Source of the DNA: an uncultured Methylococcus sp.
Lineage (GTDB): Bacteria > Pseudomonadota > Gammaproteobacteria > Methylococcales > Methylococcaceae
Assembly: GCA_903835265.1 (NCBI GenBank)
Contig: CAILMG010000073.1
Location: 1-46,515, forward strand
Direction of reading: 5' to 3'
DNA length: 46,515 bases
This document shows, piece by piece, positions 19,591 to 28,830 of the stretch. The translations under genes and the position numbers were made by a program. Under the pieces are notes generated by a model, which worked only from the letters and a program-made list of their open reading frames with translations, had not been told where the DNA came from and made no database searches. Within the stretch, counting starts at the first letter, position 1. Each line of letters begins with the position of its first letter.

Positions 19591-20712
19591 CTACTGATTA
19601 AGATGCCTTAAATCCTTGAGTGTTTCGATCAATCGATCGACCTCCTCCTGCGTGTTCGAGACTCCGAGACTCACTCGGATCGCCCCCTTGGCCAAGGTCT
19701 CATCCACTCCCATCGCGAGCAGCACAGGACTTGGCGCACCGCCGCCACTCTGACAGGCAGAGCCACTGGATACCGCAAACCCGCGCCGATCAAGGAGCAT
19801 CACCAGCGCCTCGCCATCAAACCCTTTGACACTGAACTGAACCGTATTGGGGAGACGTAGGGCCTCAAAAGCAAAGATCGTGACCGCATCAAGGGCTAAA
19901 AGCCCGGCTTCGAGGCGCATTCTGAGGTCGAGGAGATGATCTCTACGAGAGGTCAACTCCAAGCGCGCCAATCGGGCCGCCTGTCCAAAGCCTACAATGC
20001 CCGCCACCGATTCAGTGCCCGGCCGAAAACCAGACTCCTGGCCTCCCCCCCACATCATCGGCGTCAACGGAACTTCAGGGGCCACGATCAAGGCGCCAAC
20101 GCCTTTGGGCCCATAAAGCTTGTGAGCGGAAAGAGACAGCGTATGCGCTCCTAACGCTCCGAAATCGAGGGGGATCTTGCCTGCCCCCTGCACCGCATCC
20201 ACATGCAACCAGCCCCCCGCGGCCCGAATCTGTTCCGCCAAAGGAGCGACCCGCTCGATCACCCCGGTTTCATTATTCGCCAGCATCAAGGTCGCCGCCA
20301 CCGGCCCCTTTTGGGGAGCCTCTAAAAAAACCTCAGGATCATGCGCCCCAGAAGCCTTGAGGGGCAGGGCCTCAAGGAGCCAGCCTTGCCGCTCCAACTC
20401 CTTGAGCGGGGCCATGACCGAGGGATGCTCAGTCCTCCCGTGGAACCATACACCCGGCGATAAGCCCCGGGCCAAACCCAGAAGAGCCAGATGATTAGAC
20501 TCGGTGCCACCACTCGTAAAGAGGACCTGAGAGGGGTTCACCCCAACCAGCTGGGCCACCTCCAGGCGGGCAGTATCAAGCGCCGTTCTGGAGAGCCGAC
20601 CGAGTCGGTAAAGAGCGGATGGATTCCCATAGAAACCACGAAGATAGGGCAGCATCGCGTCGAGGACCCGCTCATCCAACGGGGTCGTAGCATTATGATC
20701 CAAATAGATCAT
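19591..20712 (-). CDS. iscS: Cysteine desulfurase (IscS/NifS family)
   Basis: A PLP enzyme that takes sulfur from cysteine for Fe-S clusters and tRNA thiolation. From ATG 20712 it is 373 residues, starting MIYLDHNATTP. The PLP Lys is K198 (SAHKLYGPKGVGAL). The persulfide Cys is C320 in SSGSACQSGGGAPSPVL. The protein ends about 30 residues sooner than E. coli IscS, so the C-terminal tail that docks IscU is absent. No iscU gene follows. A GTG at 20739 would add nine residues overlapping iscR. It could equally be called NifS-type. Confidence 0.93.
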   Translation of the reverse strand: MIYLDHNATTPLDERVLDAMLPYLRGFYGNPSALYRLGRLSRTALDTARLEVAQLVGVNPSQVLFTSGGTESNHLALLGLARGLSPGVWFHGRTEHPSVMAPLKELERQGWLLEALPLKASGAHDPEVFLEAPQKGPVAATLMLANNETGVIERVAPLAEQIRAAGGWLHVDAVQGAGKIPLDFGALGAHTLSLSAHKLYGPKGVGALIVAPEVPLTPMMWGGGQESGFRPGTESVAGIVGFGQAARLARLELTSRRDHLLDLRMRLEAGLLALDAVTIFAFEALRLPNTVQFSVKGFDGEALVMLLDRRGFAVSSGSACQSGGGAPSPVLLAMGVDETLAKGAIRVSLGVSNTQEEVDRLIETLKDLRHLNQ

Positions 20713-20725
20713 AGGCCAAAAACGC

Positions 20726-21211
20726 TCAGAGTCGAACACCTCGCTGCAGGGGGCGCTCGATAGATCCCATCACGACCTGTTGATCCTGACGCTCGGCCAC
20801 CGCCCGGACACTGGACCGCCCGAGAACATCTTCGAGGCTGATCGAATCGAGATACTGACGAATCTGGTCACTGAGACCCATCCAAAGATCATGGGTCAAA
20901 CAAGGTTGGGCATTTTGGCAGTTGGCTTCGCCGCCACAACGCGTTGAATCGATGGTCTCATCGACCGCCGCAATAATCTCTGCAATGCTGATGGCGCCCG
21001 CTCCGCGGCATAGCTGGTAGCCGCCACCAGGACCCCGAACGCCTTCGACCATCCCCGAGCGGCGCAAACGAGCAAACAGCTGCTCGAGATAGGAGAGGGA
21101 TATTTCCTGACGCTTGGCGATATCGGTCAGCGTCACCGGGGTTTTCTCGCTGTGATAAGCGAGGTCGAGCATCGCCGTAACCGCATAGCGTCCTTTGGTC
21201 GTCAAGCGCAC
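20726..21211 (-). CDS. iscR: Fe-S cluster regulator IscR (Rrf2 family), GTG start
   Basis: IscR is a 2Fe-2S winged-helix repressor of its own isc operon. The 161 residues start at GTG (21211) with (M)RLTTKGRYAVTAMLDLAYH, closely matching E. coli. The recognition helix region SLSYLEQLFARLRRSG and GVRGPGGGYQL are conserved. The cluster ligands Cys92, Cys98, Cys104 and His107 sit at the same numbers as in E. coli. A candidate IscR site lies 48 bases upstream, consistent with autoregulation. Confidence 0.96.
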   Translation of the reverse strand: MRLTTKGRYAVTAMLDLAYHSEKTPVTLTDIAKRQEISLSYLEQLFARLRRSGMVEGVRGPGGGYQLCRGAGAISIAEIIAAVDETIDSTRCGGEANCQNAQPCLTHDLWMGLSDQIRQYLDSISLEDVLGRSSVRAVAERQDQQVVMGSIERPLQRGVRL

Positions 21212-21258
21212 GGGGCATCTCCATCAAAATCAGGGCTAAATAGAGGGTTGAGAGTCAC

Positions 21259-21283
21259 ATATCCTAGGAAAATAGTCAATTAT
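21259..21283 (-). promoter_or_regulatory. Candidate type 1 IscR binding site upstream of iscR
   Basis: On the minus strand the 25 bases begin ATAATTGACTATTT and end TAGGATAT. They agree at 20 of 25 positions, by my hand alignment, with the remembered E. coli type 1 consensus (ATA...GACT...AGT...TAT). The TTGACT within it could also be a -35 element. Confidence 0.55.
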
Positions 21284-21347
21284 TCGAGGGAGACCAAAAG
21301 GACTCGGTCTCACCTGCCTTTTGAAGACCCCCCGCGAACCACGTATC

Positions 21348-21980
21348 ATGGCTCCCATGCTCACCCCAAGTCCTCCTCTCCTTCGAAGGATCTGTGTCTT
21401 CTGTGGCGCTAGCCATGGCCGCCATTCGGTCTATGGCGAGGTGGCCAAGCGTCTCGGGGAGACGCTGGCCCATCAGGGCATCGAACTCGTCTACGGCGGT
21501 GGGAATGTCGGCTTGATGGGCGTCATCGCCGATGCCTGCCTCAGGTCCGGCGGCAAGGTCACGGGCATCATTCCTAAAAGCCTGGTCGGACGCGAAATCG
21601 ATGGGGAGCGCGTCGAGCACCCCGGGGTCACCCACCTTGAAGTGGTGGACTCCATGCACACCCGGAAGGCGCTCATGGCCGAACTGGCCGACGGCTTCAT
21701 TGCCCTCCCAGGCGGCTTTGGAACCCTCGAGGAGCTTTTTGAAATCCTGACCTGGGCCCAGCTCGGGTTTCACCAAAAACCCATTGGGCTTCTCAATACC
21801 CAAAGCTACTTTGATCCCCTCCTAAAGCTCCTTGAGCACGCCCTCGAGGAACAGTTCATTCGACCCGAAAACCTTTCGCTGCTGCTCCATGAGCAGACCC
21901 CCGAAGCCCTCCTTCTAAAAATAAAGGCCTACCAACCGCCGCCGCACAGAACCTGGATTAATAACCCCGACCAACTGTGA
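21348..21980 (+). CDS. LOG-family nucleotide phosphoribohydrolase
   Basis: This family hydrolyses nucleoside 5'-monophosphates to base and ribose phosphate (cytokinin-activating LOG in plants; PpnN-like relatives in bacteria). The signature motifs are GGGNVGLMGVIADACL and PGGFGTLEELFEILTW, with the catalytic Glu and Arg in SMHTRKALM...ELFE. From ATG 21348 it has 210 residues. ATG 21357 is an equal alternative; neither has a good ribosome site. It starts about 65 bases from the IscR site on the other strand. The stop is close to the possible murJ start, suggesting one unit. Confidence 0.88.
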   Translation: MAPMLTPSPPLLRRICVFCGASHGRHSVYGEVAKRLGETLAHQGIELVYGGGNVGLMGVIADACLRSGGKVTGIIPKSLVGREIDGERVEHPGVTHLEVVDSMHTRKALMAELADGFIALPGGFGTLEELFEILTWAQLGFHQKPIGLLNTQSYFDPLLKLLEHALEEQFIRPENLSLLLHEQTPEALLLKIKAYQPPPHRTWINNPDQL

Positions 21981-21987
21981 ACACCAG

Positions 21988-23598
21988 GTGCTATTTGACA
22001 TTGGATGCTGCCAAGGAGGGCAGCACCCCCCTCGGAGATCTCTCCTGAGCCGGCAATTGCTTCGATCGACGGTCGTGGTTGCGGGATTCACCTTGCTTTC
22101 ACGCCTCTTGGGATTTGCCAGAGATCTCCTGATCGCTAGCCTCTTTGGTGCTAATGGCGGCACGGATGCCTTCTTCGTTGCCTTCAAGATCCCCAATTTC
22201 TTGAGACGGCTTTTCGCCGAAGGGGCCTTTTCTCAAGCCTTCATCCCGGTCTTGAGCCAAACCCGGAAGACCGCCCACCCCGAGGACCTTCAGCACTTTG
22301 TGAGTCGGATCACCGGGAGCTTTGCCCTCGTCTTGTTCTTACTCACGGCCTTCGGCGTCCTCTTGAGCCCTTTTTTGGTCTGGCTGTTTGCACCCGGCTT
22401 CAGGGACCATCCCGATCAGTTTGCGCTGACCCAGGAACTGCTTGAGATCACCTTCCCCTATCTCTTCTTCATTGCCATGACCGCCCTCGCCGGAGGCCTG
22501 CTCAACACCTTTGGTTTTTTCGCGGTCCCCGCCTTCACCCCAGCCCTCCTCAACGGTGCCATGATGGTCGCAGCGGTCTGGCTTGCGCCTCGGATGGAGC
22601 CGCCGATTCTGGCCCTCGCCATCGGGGTCTCTATCGGTGGCGCCTTGCAGCTTCTGATCCAAATCCCCGCCCTGTTAAAGATCGGCCTGCTTGACTGGCC
22701 GCGCATCGATTTTAGACATCCAGGCGTTCGCCGGATTATGACCTTGATGACCCCCGCCTTATTCGGCGCCTCCGTCACTCAACTCAATCTGCTCATCAAT
22801 ACCTTTTTGGCCTCACTCCTGACCACGGGCAGCATCTCCTGGCTTTACTACTCAGACCGTTTGGTAGAATTCCCCCTCGGCATTTTCGGGGTGGGCCTTG
22901 GCACGGTGATTCTTCCCTACCTCTCCAAGAAACAATCAGCCGGTGACCTTGAAGGCTTCTCAACCTCCCTTGATTGGGCCGTGCGTTGGTGGCTTCTCAT
23001 CGGGACACCCGCTACCCTCGCCCTCATCATTTTGGCAGAACCCCTGATGTTCAGTCTGTTTCAGCATGATCAATTCACTCCCGAAGATGCCCGCATGGCG
23101 TCCCGGAGCCTCATGGCCTATGGTCTTGGCCTGATGGGATTTTTAGGCGTAAAAATCATGGTGCCGGCCTTTAGCGCCCAAGAGGACCTTAAAACGCCGG
23201 CTCTGATTGGGATCTACTGTGTGGGCATCAATGTCGTCTTCAGTGTCAGTCTCGCCCTTTGGCTCGCCCCCCCGGGATGGGGCCATGCAGGACTTGCGCT
23301 CTCGGCCTCTCTCGCAGCCACCGCCAATGCGATACTGCTAGGCGCGACCCTGGTGCGCCGCGGAGCCTATCGACCCGCCTATCGCTGGCGCCTCTTTGGC
23401 CTTCGCCTCTTGGCAGCAAATATCCTGATGGCCGTCTTCCTGATGACACAAAGCCACCACATCGACTGGTCCACCGCGAGCAACAGTGCGCGTTTGATAG
23501 CGCTTTTCTGGTGCGTCACCGGGGGCCTCGGCGTCTTTTTGGTCACCTTGATCGCCTTGGGCCTGAGGCCCCGCCATCTCCTCATGAAAGAAGGCTAG
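21988..23598 (+). CDS. murJ: Lipid II flippase MurJ
   Basis: MurJ moves lipid II across the inner membrane for peptidoglycan synthesis. The protein is almost wholly hydrophobic, with about 14 spans. Signature segments are TLLSRLLGFARDLLIASLFG, the DAFFVAFKIPNFLRRLFAEGAFS loop and YYSDRLVEFPLGIFGVGLGT. The GTG at 21988 gives 536 residues, but the first ~23 (with two Cys and PP) do not resemble MurJ. The homologous start is nearer a TTG at 22057, so the N-terminus is uncertain. It is followed directly by ribF. Confidence 0.95.
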   Translation: MLFDIGCCQGGQHPPRRSLLSRQLLRSTVVVAGFTLLSRLLGFARDLLIASLFGANGGTDAFFVAFKIPNFLRRLFAEGAFSQAFIPVLSQTRKTAHPEDLQHFVSRITGSFALVLFLLTAFGVLLSPFLVWLFAPGFRDHPDQFALTQELLEITFPYLFFIAMTALAGGLLNTFGFFAVPAFTPALLNGAMMVAAVWLAPRMEPPILALAIGVSIGGALQLLIQIPALLKIGLLDWPRIDFRHPGVRRIMTLMTPALFGASVTQLNLLINTFLASLLTTGSISWLYYSDRLVEFPLGIFGVGLGTVILPYLSKKQSAGDLEGFSTSLDWAVRWWLLIGTPATLALIILAEPLMFSLFQHDQFTPEDARMASRSLMAYGLGLMGFLGVKIMVPAFSAQEDLKTPALIGIYCVGINVVFSVSLALWLAPPGWGHAGLALSASLAATANAILLGATLVRRGAYRPAYRWRLFGLRLLAANILMAVFLMTQSHHIDWSTASNSARLIALFWCVTGGLGVFLVTLIALGLRPRHLLMKEG

Positions 23599-23607
23599 GG
23601 ACCCCTG

Positions 23608-24558
23608 ATGAAACTCGCACTCGGACTTCAATCCCGATACCTCCCAAGCCAAGGCTGTGTGGCCACCATTGGTAATTTCGATGGCGTCCATCTGGGCCAC
23701 CGAGGGGTCATCGAGCGACTCCGGATGGAAGGTGAGCGCCTTAAGCTTCCCGTCTGTGTCGTCCTTTTTGAACCCCAACCCAGGGAGTTCTTTGATCCAG
23801 ACCATGCCCCCCCACGGCTGATGCGCCTCCGGGAAAAAGTGGATCGCTTGTCAGAGCTTCCAGTCGATCACCTCTTGATTCTGAGATTTAATCAGGCCCT
23901 CGCTCACATGAGCCCGGAGGCCTTTATCAAAAAAATCTTGGTGGATGCCTTAAAGCTTCGATATCTTGTGATCGGCGATGATTTCCGCTTTGGCCGTCAA
24001 CGCGCAGGCGACTTTGAAGGTCTTCGCACCGCCGGCTTAGAGCATGGCTTTGAGGTGGTGGATACGCCCTCCGTGATGATGAAGGGCGAGAGGGTCAGCA
24101 GCACCTTAATTCGGGAAGCCTTGACCCAGGGACAACTGGAACGAGCCGCACGGCTTCTTGGCAAACCCTATGAAGTCTGCGGCCGGGTCATCCATGGCCA
24201 AAAGCGCGGTCGAACCCTTGGATTCCCCACGGCCAACCTCTTGTTGCAGCGCAAAAACACTCCAGTCCATGGGGTGTTTGCCGTTACAATGCGCGGTTTA
24301 GGGGAACACGCCCTTCCGGGGGTTGCCAACGTCGGTGTCCGGCCAACCGTGACCGGCAATGAGACGATCCTCCTTGAAACCCACCTCCTTGATTTCAAGG
24401 GTGACCTTTACGGCAAACGCGTTGAGGTCGAGTTTCATTCTAAGTTGCGTGAGGAACGCCGCTTTAAAGACCTTCAGGCCCTTAAGGCCCAAATTGAACT
24501 GGATATTATCGCCGCGCGAACCTTTTTCGCCGGCGTCACGAATCACCCGAGCGTTTAG
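23608..24558 (+). CDS. ribF: Bifunctional riboflavin kinase / FAD synthetase
   Basis: RibF phosphorylates riboflavin to FMN and adenylates FMN to FAD. The 316 residues hold the N-terminal FAD-synthetase domain (TIGNFDGVHLGHRGVIERL, VSSTLIREAL) and the C-terminal riboflavin-kinase domain (GKPYEVCGRVIHGQKRGRTL, GFPTANLL). It stands 9 bases after murJ and 3 before ileS. The order ribF-ileS-lspA matches E. coli. Confidence 0.96.
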   Translation: MKLALGLQSRYLPSQGCVATIGNFDGVHLGHRGVIERLRMEGERLKLPVCVVLFEPQPREFFDPDHAPPRLMRLREKVDRLSELPVDHLLILRFNQALAHMSPEAFIKKILVDALKLRYLVIGDDFRFGRQRAGDFEGLRTAGLEHGFEVVDTPSVMMKGERVSSTLIREALTQGQLERAARLLGKPYEVCGRVIHGQKRGRTLGFPTANLLLQRKNTPVHGVFAVTMRGLGEHALPGVANVGVRPTVTGNETILLETHLLDFKGDLYGKRVEVEFHSKLREERRFKDLQALKAQIELDIIAARTFFAGVTNHPSV

Positions 24559-24561
24559 ATC

Positions 24562-27378
24562 ATGACTGCCGATTACAAAGCCACGCTAAATCTTCCTGCC
24601 ACCGATTTCCCGATGAAGGGCAATTTGCCCCAGCGGGAACCCCAGCAGCTGGCCCAATGGCAGTCCATGGATCTTTATGGCAAGATCCGCGAGGCCCGTA
24701 AGGGTCAGCCCCTGTTCGTGCTCCACGATGGCCCCCCTTATGCCAATGGTGAAATCCATATCGGCCATGCGGTCAATAAGGTCCTCAAAGATTTCATTAT
24801 CAAGAGTAAGAATCTTCAGGGATTTGATGCCCCCTTTGTCCCCGGCTGGGATTGTCACGGCCTCCCCATTGAATTGATGGTCGAAAAAAAGATCGGCAAG
24901 GCCGGGGTCAAAGTCGAAGCCGCCGAATTCAGAAAAGCCTGCCGCGACTATGCAGGCCAGCAGGTTGATACCCAACGTCAGGAATTCATTCGCTTAGGGG
25001 TCCTTGGCGACTGGCACCAGCCTTACCTCACGATGGATTTTGCCTTTGAGGCCGATATCGTTCGAGCACTTGGCAAAATGAACACCAAGGGGCACCTGGT
25101 CAAAGGGGCTAAACCGGTTCACTGGTGTACCGACTGTGCTTCCGCGCTTGCCGAAGCCGAGGTCGAATACGAGAACAAGCACTCCCCAGCCATTGATGTT
25201 CGTTTTCGTGTCGCCAGCGAGGAAACCTTACTGTCGCGTTTTAAGTCCCTATCAGACCCGGGCCAGGGCCCGATCGCGGTGGTGATCTGGACCACCACTC
25301 CCTGGACCCTCCCCGCGAATCAGGCGGTGGCTCTAGGTCCTGAGGTTGAATACGTCCTGATCGAGTGCCCTTCAAATCATGAACGCCTGATCGTTGCCGA
25401 TGCCCTCCTTGGGGATGTTCTGGCCCGCTGGGATATCAACGATTATCGCGTCATTGGAAGAGCCTTGGGTGCAGCGATCGAAGGCGTCAGCCTCCAACAT
25501 CCCTTCGAGTGCCGAGAGGTCCCTGTCATTGTCGGCGATCACGTGACGCTCGATGCGGGTACCGGCGCCGTCCATACCGCGCCAGGACATGGTCAGGAGG
25601 ACTATGTGGTGGGCATGCGCTACCAACTCCCCGTCGAAAATCCGGTCGGGGATGATGGTAAATTCCTCCCCAACACCCCGCTTTTTGCCGGCGAACATGT
25701 GATGAGCGCTAATCCGCATGTGATTGAAGTGCTCAAGCAGCACGGCAACCTGGTTCATGAGGCCCGCATCGAGCATAGTTACCCCCATTGCTGGCGCCAC
25801 AAGACCCCCATCATTTTCCGGGCGACACCCCAGTGGTTTATCTCGATGGAGGCTCAGGGTCTTCGTGGGAAGGCCCTCAGCGAAATCGAGACGGTTGCCT
25901 GGATCCCAGAATGGGGGCAGGCACGCATCGAGAGCATGGTCGGCCATCGACCCGATTGGTGCGTCTCTCGTCAGCGCAACTGGGGGGTTCCGATGGCCCT
26001 TTTCATCCACAAGGAAACCAATGAACTCCACCCGAAGACCGAAGCGCTCATCGAAGCCGTCGCGAAGCGCATCGAAACCCGCGGCATCGAAGCCTGGTTC
26101 GATCTCGATCCTAGCGACCTTTTAGGCGAGGACGCCCAGCATTATAAAAAGGTCACCGATACCCTCGATGTCTGGTTCGATTCAGGCGTCACCCATTCCT
26201 GTGTCCTTCAAAGAAGACCCGAACTACATTTCCCGGCAGACCTCTACCTTGAAGGCTCCGATCAGCACCGCGGCTGGTTCCAGTCATCCCTTTTGGCATC
26301 GGTGGCGATGCGGGACGTTGCGCCCTATCGTGAAGTGTTGACCCATGGCTTCGTCGTCGATGCCGAGGGCAAAAAAATGTCGAAGTCGAAGGGCAACGTG
26401 GTCGCCCCACAAAAGGTCATGCAGAACCTTGGAGCCGATGTTCTAAGACTTTGGGTTGCCGCCACTGATTACCGGCAGGAAATGCATGTGTCGGATGAAA
26501 TCCTCAAGCGGACGGCCGATGTTTACCGGCGCCTGAGGAATACGGCTCGCTACTTGTTGGCTAATCTTGAAGGCTTTGTTCCAAGCCGCGATCTCGTGCC
26601 CCTTGATGCATTGTTGCCGCTTGACCGCTGGGCGGTTGATCGGGCGTTCCAATTACAGGGCGAGGTCATCGAGGCCTACCAGACCTACCAGTTTCATACG
26701 GTCTATCAGCGTGTTCATCATTTTTGCTCGGTGGATCTTGGTAGTTTTTATCTCGATGTCCTCAAGGATCGTCAGTACACCTCCAGGGAGAATAGCCCGC
26801 TGCGTCGCTCCGGTCAGTCGGCGATGTACCACATGGCCGAGGCTCTGGCCCGCTGGCTGGCTCCAATCCTAAGCTTTACCGCCGAGGAAATCTGGCATCA
26901 CCTCCCAGGAGACCGGAGTGAATCGGTGTTCCTTGAAACCTGGTATGAAGGGCTCGCCCCGATCGATGCAGCGTCTCCTTTCGACCACGCCTTCTGGGAT
27001 GACCTTCTGGCGATCAGAGAATCGGTCAGTAAAGCCATGGAAGGACTTCGGAGCCAGGAGGCCATTGGCTCCTCCCTTGATGCTGAAGTCCACCTCCATT
27101 GCAGCGAAGAGCGTTTTCAAAAGCTGGCGCCGGTCGCCGATGATCTTCGTTTCATCTTCATTAATTCAAAGACACAAGTCCTCAAAGAGACGGGTGGCAA
27201 CGAAAGAGGCAGCGAGATCGATGGGCTTCGGATCGAGGTCGTGCCCTCACCCCATCCCAAATGCATTCGTTGCTGGCAACACCGGGCGGATGTGGGATCA
27301 GACGGACGTCATCCCGAACTCTGCGGCCGTTGCGTGACCAACATTGAAGGGGCCGGCGAAAGCCGTGTTTTGGGGTAA
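24562..27378 (+). CDS. ileS: Isoleucyl-tRNA synthetase
   Basis: Class I synthetase of 938 residues, the usual bacterial length. HIGH is at residues 66-69 ([11 protein letters not shown]) and KMSKS near 604 ([13 protein letters not shown]). The editing domain contains [17 protein letters not shown]. Two C-terminal cysteine pairs, CIRCWQH and CGRC, form the zinc site expected for this bacterial type, which is usually mupirocin-sensitive. It lies between ribF and lspA. Confidence 0.98.
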   Translation: MTADYKATLNLPATDFPMKGNLPQREPQQLAQWQSMDLYGKIREARKGQPLFVLHDGPPYANGEIHIGHAVNKVLKDFIIKSKNLQGFDAPFVPGWDCHGLPIELMVEKKIGKAGVKVEAAEFRKACRDYAGQQVDTQRQEFIRLGVLGDWHQPYLTMDFAFEADIVRALGKMNTKGHLVKGAKPVHWCTDCASALAEAEVEYENKHSPAIDVRFRVASEETLLSRFKSLSDPGQGPIAVVIWTTTPWTLPANQAVALGPEVEYVLIECPSNHERLIVADALLGDVLARWDINDYRVIGRALGAAIEGVSLQHPFECREVPVIVGDHVTLDAGTGAVHTAPGHGQEDYVVGMRYQLPVENPVGDDGKFLPNTPLFAGEHVMSANPHVIEVLKQHGNLVHEARIEHSYPHCWRHKTPIIFRATPQWFISMEAQGLRGKALSEIETVAWIPEWGQARIESMVGHRPDWCVSRQRNWGVPMALFIHKETNELHPKTEALIEAVAKRIETRGIEAWFDLDPSDLLGEDAQHYKKVTDTLDVWFDSGVTHSCVLQRRPELHFPADLYLEGSDQHRGWFQSSLLASVAMRDVAPYREVLTHGFVVDAEGKKMSKSKGNVVAPQKVMQNLGADVLRLWVAATDYRQEMHVSDEILKRTADVYRRLRNTARYLLANLEGFVPSRDLVPLDALLPLDRWAVDRAFQLQGEVIEAYQTYQFHTVYQRVHHFCSVDLGSFYLDVLKDRQYTSRENSPLRRSGQSAMYHMAEALARWLAPILSFTAEEIWHHLPGDRSESVFLETWYEGLAPIDAASPFDHAFWDDLLAIRESVSKAMEGLRSQEAIGSSLDAEVHLHCSEERFQKLAPVADDLRFIFINSKTQVLKETGGNERGSEIDGLRIEVVPSPHPKCIRCWQHRADVGSDGRHPELCGRCVTNIEGAGESRVLG

Positions 27379-27383
27379 TCAGG

Positions 27384-27848
27384 ATGCACAAATGGCTTTG
27401 GCTGGCGGCTTTGGTTCTGGTGATCGATCAGATAACCAAACGCGTGGTGGATACCACCTTAAGGCTTTATGAATCGATTCCCGTCCTCCCCTCCTTTTCT
27501 CTCACCTATCTCAGGAATCAAGGGGCTGCCTTCAGTTTTCTCTCAAGTGCGGGGGGCTGGCAACGCTGGTTTTTCATCGGTCTCGCCGTCATTGCGAGCG
27601 TCCTGATCTGTTTCTGGATTCGTCAAATACCGAACGACCGCAAACTCGAAGCCAGCGCCTGGGCTCTGGTCCTCGGGGGGGCACTCGGCAACCTCATCGA
27701 TCGAGTCCTCTATGGCTATGTGATCGATTTCCTCGATGTTTACTACGGCGACTGGCACTGGCCCGCATTTAACGTTGCAGACTCCGCCATCACGGTCGGT
27801 GTTGTCCTTCTCCTTCTGGAGTCTTTCAGATCAAAGCCCGCCCATTGA
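27384..27848 (+). CDS. lspA: Prolipoprotein signal peptidase LspA
   Basis: LspA removes signal peptides from diacylated prolipoproteins. The 154 residues form four membrane spans. The catalytic aspartates are in GYVIDFLDVY (Asp115) and WPAFNVADSAI (Asp133), with NLIDR before them. Its substrates here would include MltB, BamB, BamD and the DUF4136 lipoprotein. The fkpB and ispH genes that follow in E. coli are absent. Confidence 0.97.
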   Translation: MHKWLWLAALVLVIDQITKRVVDTTLRLYESIPVLPSFSLTYLRNQGAAFSFLSSAGGWQRWFFIGLAVIASVLICFWIRQIPNDRKLEASAWALVLGGALGNLIDRVLYGYVIDFLDVYYGDWHWPAFNVADSAITVGVVLLLLESFRSKPAH

Positions 27849-27895
27849 TGTCCCTCTGAGAGACCCGAGGCACCGCCTATGAAACTGTCGACACC

Positions 27896-28438
27896 ATGAG
27901 GATCAAGCATCATCGGCTCGAAGGCATCCGCTTCATCGAAAGCCCCAATCAAGACCAACGGCCCCTTAGAGAGGATCCCGATCTCATCGTGATCCACTGC
28001 ATCAGCCTTCCTCCGGGTCAATTCGGCACCGAAGGGATTATTGAACTCTTCACCAACCGCCTTGATCCCGAGGAACACCCCTATTATCAGGGCATTGCAT
28101 CGCTTAAGGTCTCAGCCCATCTGGTCATTCGAAGAGACGGCGAGATCATCCAGTTTGTCCCTTTCGATCGACGAGCTTTCCATGCGGGCATCTCGTCCTA
28201 TCAGGGACGGGAGGCCTGTAACGATTTTTCGATTGGCATTGAGCTTGAAGGGACCGATGACACCGGCTATGAGGCGATACAGTACGATCAGTTGAACCTT
28301 GTTATTGACGCTCTGATCACCACCTACTCCCCGCTATCGAGATCTAGAATGGCGGGACATCAGGAGATTGCGCCTTTGAGGAAGACCGACCCTGGGCCCT
28401 TCTTTGAGTGGCACCGTGTTGATCGAGGTGAGGCGTGA
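27896..28438 (+). CDS. ampD: 1,6-anhydro-MurNAc-L-alanine amidase AmpD
   Basis: AmpD is a cytoplasmic zinc amidase in peptidoglycan recycling and an indirect regulator of beta-lactamase in organisms with ampR-ampC. The 180 residues match E. coli AmpD closely: LIVIHCISLPPGQFG holds zinc ligand His34, CNDFSIGIELEGTDD the catalytic Glu, and AGHQEIAPLRKTDPGP zinc ligands His155 and Asp165. The ATG at 27896 has no good ribosome site. It lies 47 bases after lspA and ends in a terminator. Confidence 0.96.
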   Translation: MRIKHHRLEGIRFIESPNQDQRPLREDPDLIVIHCISLPPGQFGTEGIIELFTNRLDPEEHPYYQGIASLKVSAHLVIRRDGEIIQFVPFDRRAFHAGISSYQGREACNDFSIGIELEGTDDTGYEAIQYDQLNLVIDALITTYSPLSRSRMAGHQEIAPLRKTDPGPFFEWHRVDRGEA

Positions 28439-28486
28439 ACCTTATATTGCGGCGAGAAGGTCACGAAAGACCGTTGATGACCGTCG

Positions 28487-28514
28487 AAAAAAAAGCCCCA
28501 AGATGGGGCTTTTT
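28487..28514. terminator. Bidirectional Rho-independent terminator between ampD and the 26-codon ORF
   Basis: GCCCC-AAGAT-GGGGC has eight A residues on one side and five T on the other, so it can act on ampD (plus) and, with an eight-T tail, on the minus-strand micro-ORF at 28568-28648. Confidence 0.8.
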
Positions 28515-28567
28515 CATGCGTGTTGTTTTAGATGCGTCATCTTTTTTTCCATCGCAGCGGTTAAAAT

Positions 28568-28648
28568 TTAGTCGTCATTTTTGTTTTCACGAATGTCCAC
28601 GGTCGCCACCGCACCAATCAAAACCACGGTCAAAATTAATATTTCCAT
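28568..28648 (-). CDS. Candidate 26-residue single-span membrane peptide
   Basis: Not recognised. ATG at 28648, TAA at 28570-28568. The peptide starts MEILILTVVLIGAVATV, one hydrophobic span, and ends in a charged tail (DIRENKNDD). A TAGGAG ribosome site lies 6 bases before the ATG, one of the best in the window. The AT-rich stretch upstream (28660-28740) could hold a promoter, and a strong terminator follows. Its size and layout resemble small subunit peptides of membrane complexes (for example CydX, KdpF), but its sequence matches none I know. The same region on the plus strand has no convincing gene. Confidence 0.6.
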   Translation of the reverse strand: MEILILTVVLIGAVATVDIRENKNDD

Positions 28649-28762
28649 TATCTGCTCCTAGTCATTAAACGCAGGATGACTGTAACAGAAAACAATTGAC
28701 TTTATAATTTACTCATTATTTCCTAAAAGGAAACAAGTGACCCACCCCTCTCTCGAAGGGAA
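28649..28762. other. AT-rich intergenic stretch with an inverted repeat
   Basis: Contains TTTCCT-AAA-AGGAAA (around 28720-28735), a 6-base inverted repeat that could be an operator. On the plus strand there is a TTGACT (about 28697) followed by AT-rich sequence. On the minus strand a TATAAA lies upstream of the micro-ORF. None is decisive. Confidence 0.3.
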
Positions 28763-28801
28763 GCCATAAAAAAACCCGGGTAGCCCGGGTTTTTTTATGG
28801 C
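28763..28801. terminator. Perfect 39-base bidirectional terminator palindrome
   Basis: Two perfect 18-base arms (GCCAT, seven A, CCCGGG; then the complement) are separated by TAG. There is a T7 run on either strand. It ends the minus-strand mtoX operon. Confidence 0.9.
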
Positions 28802-28830
28802 GCTGCATGGGAGTGGCGAGCCTTCGAGGA

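Noticed and set aside
21276-21803. 175-codon minus-strand frame upstream of iscR
   Set aside because: Antisense to the LOG-family gene, whose motifs are certain.
28435-28668. 77-codon plus-strand frame after ampD
   Set aside because: It runs straight through the ampD terminator and shows no domain or ribosome site; the minus-strand micro-ORF there has better signals.
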